Assembly (NCBI GenBank): GCA_029260815.1
Contig: JAJDCN010000072.1
Location: forward strand, 1 to 34,686
Reading direction: 5' to 3'
Source of the DNA: Planctomycetota bacterium
Lineage (GTDB): Bacteria > Planctomycetota > B129-G9 > JAJDCN01
DNA: 34,686 nucleotides
A model generated the notes under the pieces. The model was given only the letters and a program-made list of their open reading frames with translations, searched no databases and was not told the DNA's origin. This document shows, in pieces, positions 34,447 to 34,686 of this stretch. Numbering within the stretch: the stretch's first letter is position 1; each line of letters starts with the position of its first letter. A program made the translations under genes and the position numbers.

Positions 34447-34686
34447 GGAATTTCTTGCGACGCGCCGGTGCACCCTCGACCCACGCAAGTTTTGAGAATG
34501 GAGACGTTATGAATACTTTGCAGGCAACTGGAAAAGGCCGTTGGGCCGGCTGCTTACGAGTCCAACATTGCAAAGATCCGTCCGATGCGCGCCTGTACGC
34601 CCCGGCATTGTCGAACCTCCATCCGCCCGTCCGAAAAGCCAATCGACGCGAACGGTTGGCCTTCCCAAGAACCCTTGTCGGTACAG

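Noticed and set aside
34509-34686. Open frame from an ATG at 34512 running off the right edge (MNTLQATGKGRWAGC...)
   Set aside because: Truncated by the window, no recognisable motif or good SD; cannot be supported.
1-34686. CRISPR arrays, transposons, integrases, tRNA/rRNA genes
   Set aside because: No direct-repeat array, transposase motifs or tRNA-like cloverleaf sequence was recognised on either strand by eye; a tRNAscan/Infernal run would be needed to be certain.

Overview
A 34.7 kb, gene-dense bacterial chromosomal window of moderately high GC. It has about 25 credible protein genes and no recognisable tRNA, rRNA, CRISPR array or transposon. From left to right: a HEAT-repeat protein (-); a secreted S8 subtilisin-like protease with discoidin/Fn3 domains (-); a DUF58 protein and a PQQ-type beta-propeller protein (+); a gatC-gatA-[DUF4203-like membrane protein]-gatB-[membrane-anchored protein] operon (-); a radical SAM protein (+); DUF1858-recG-CorC/CNNM-CorC/CNNM (+); a MOT1-type molybdate transporter, an Nfu/NifU scaffold, a small hypothetical, a PCP_red/nitrite-sulfite-reductase-like/ferredoxin fusion and a nucleoside phosphorylase (+); a large membrane-anchored orphan (+); a membrane-anchored P-loop NTPase/TPR protein with a small coiled-coil partner (-); larB-nnrD-carboxypeptidase-regulatory-domain protein (-); and a DUF47/PhoU-like protein with lexA (-). 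Many sigma70-like promoters with 16-18 bp spacers can be read by eye, including one perfect TTGACA-17-TATAAT. Most notable candidates: (i) the PCP_red/NiR/ferredoxin operon next to Nfu; (ii) the membrane-anchored STAND-like NTPase plus 62-aa coiled-coil pair; (iii) hairpins at or next to the ribosome-binding sites of three metallocofactor-related genes (radical SAM, nfu, larB); (iv) a membrane protein wedged inside a translationally coupled gatCAB operon; (v) larB overlapping nnrD; (vi) inverted repeats at predicted transcription starts. All functional calls come from motif recognition by eye. No database search was run.
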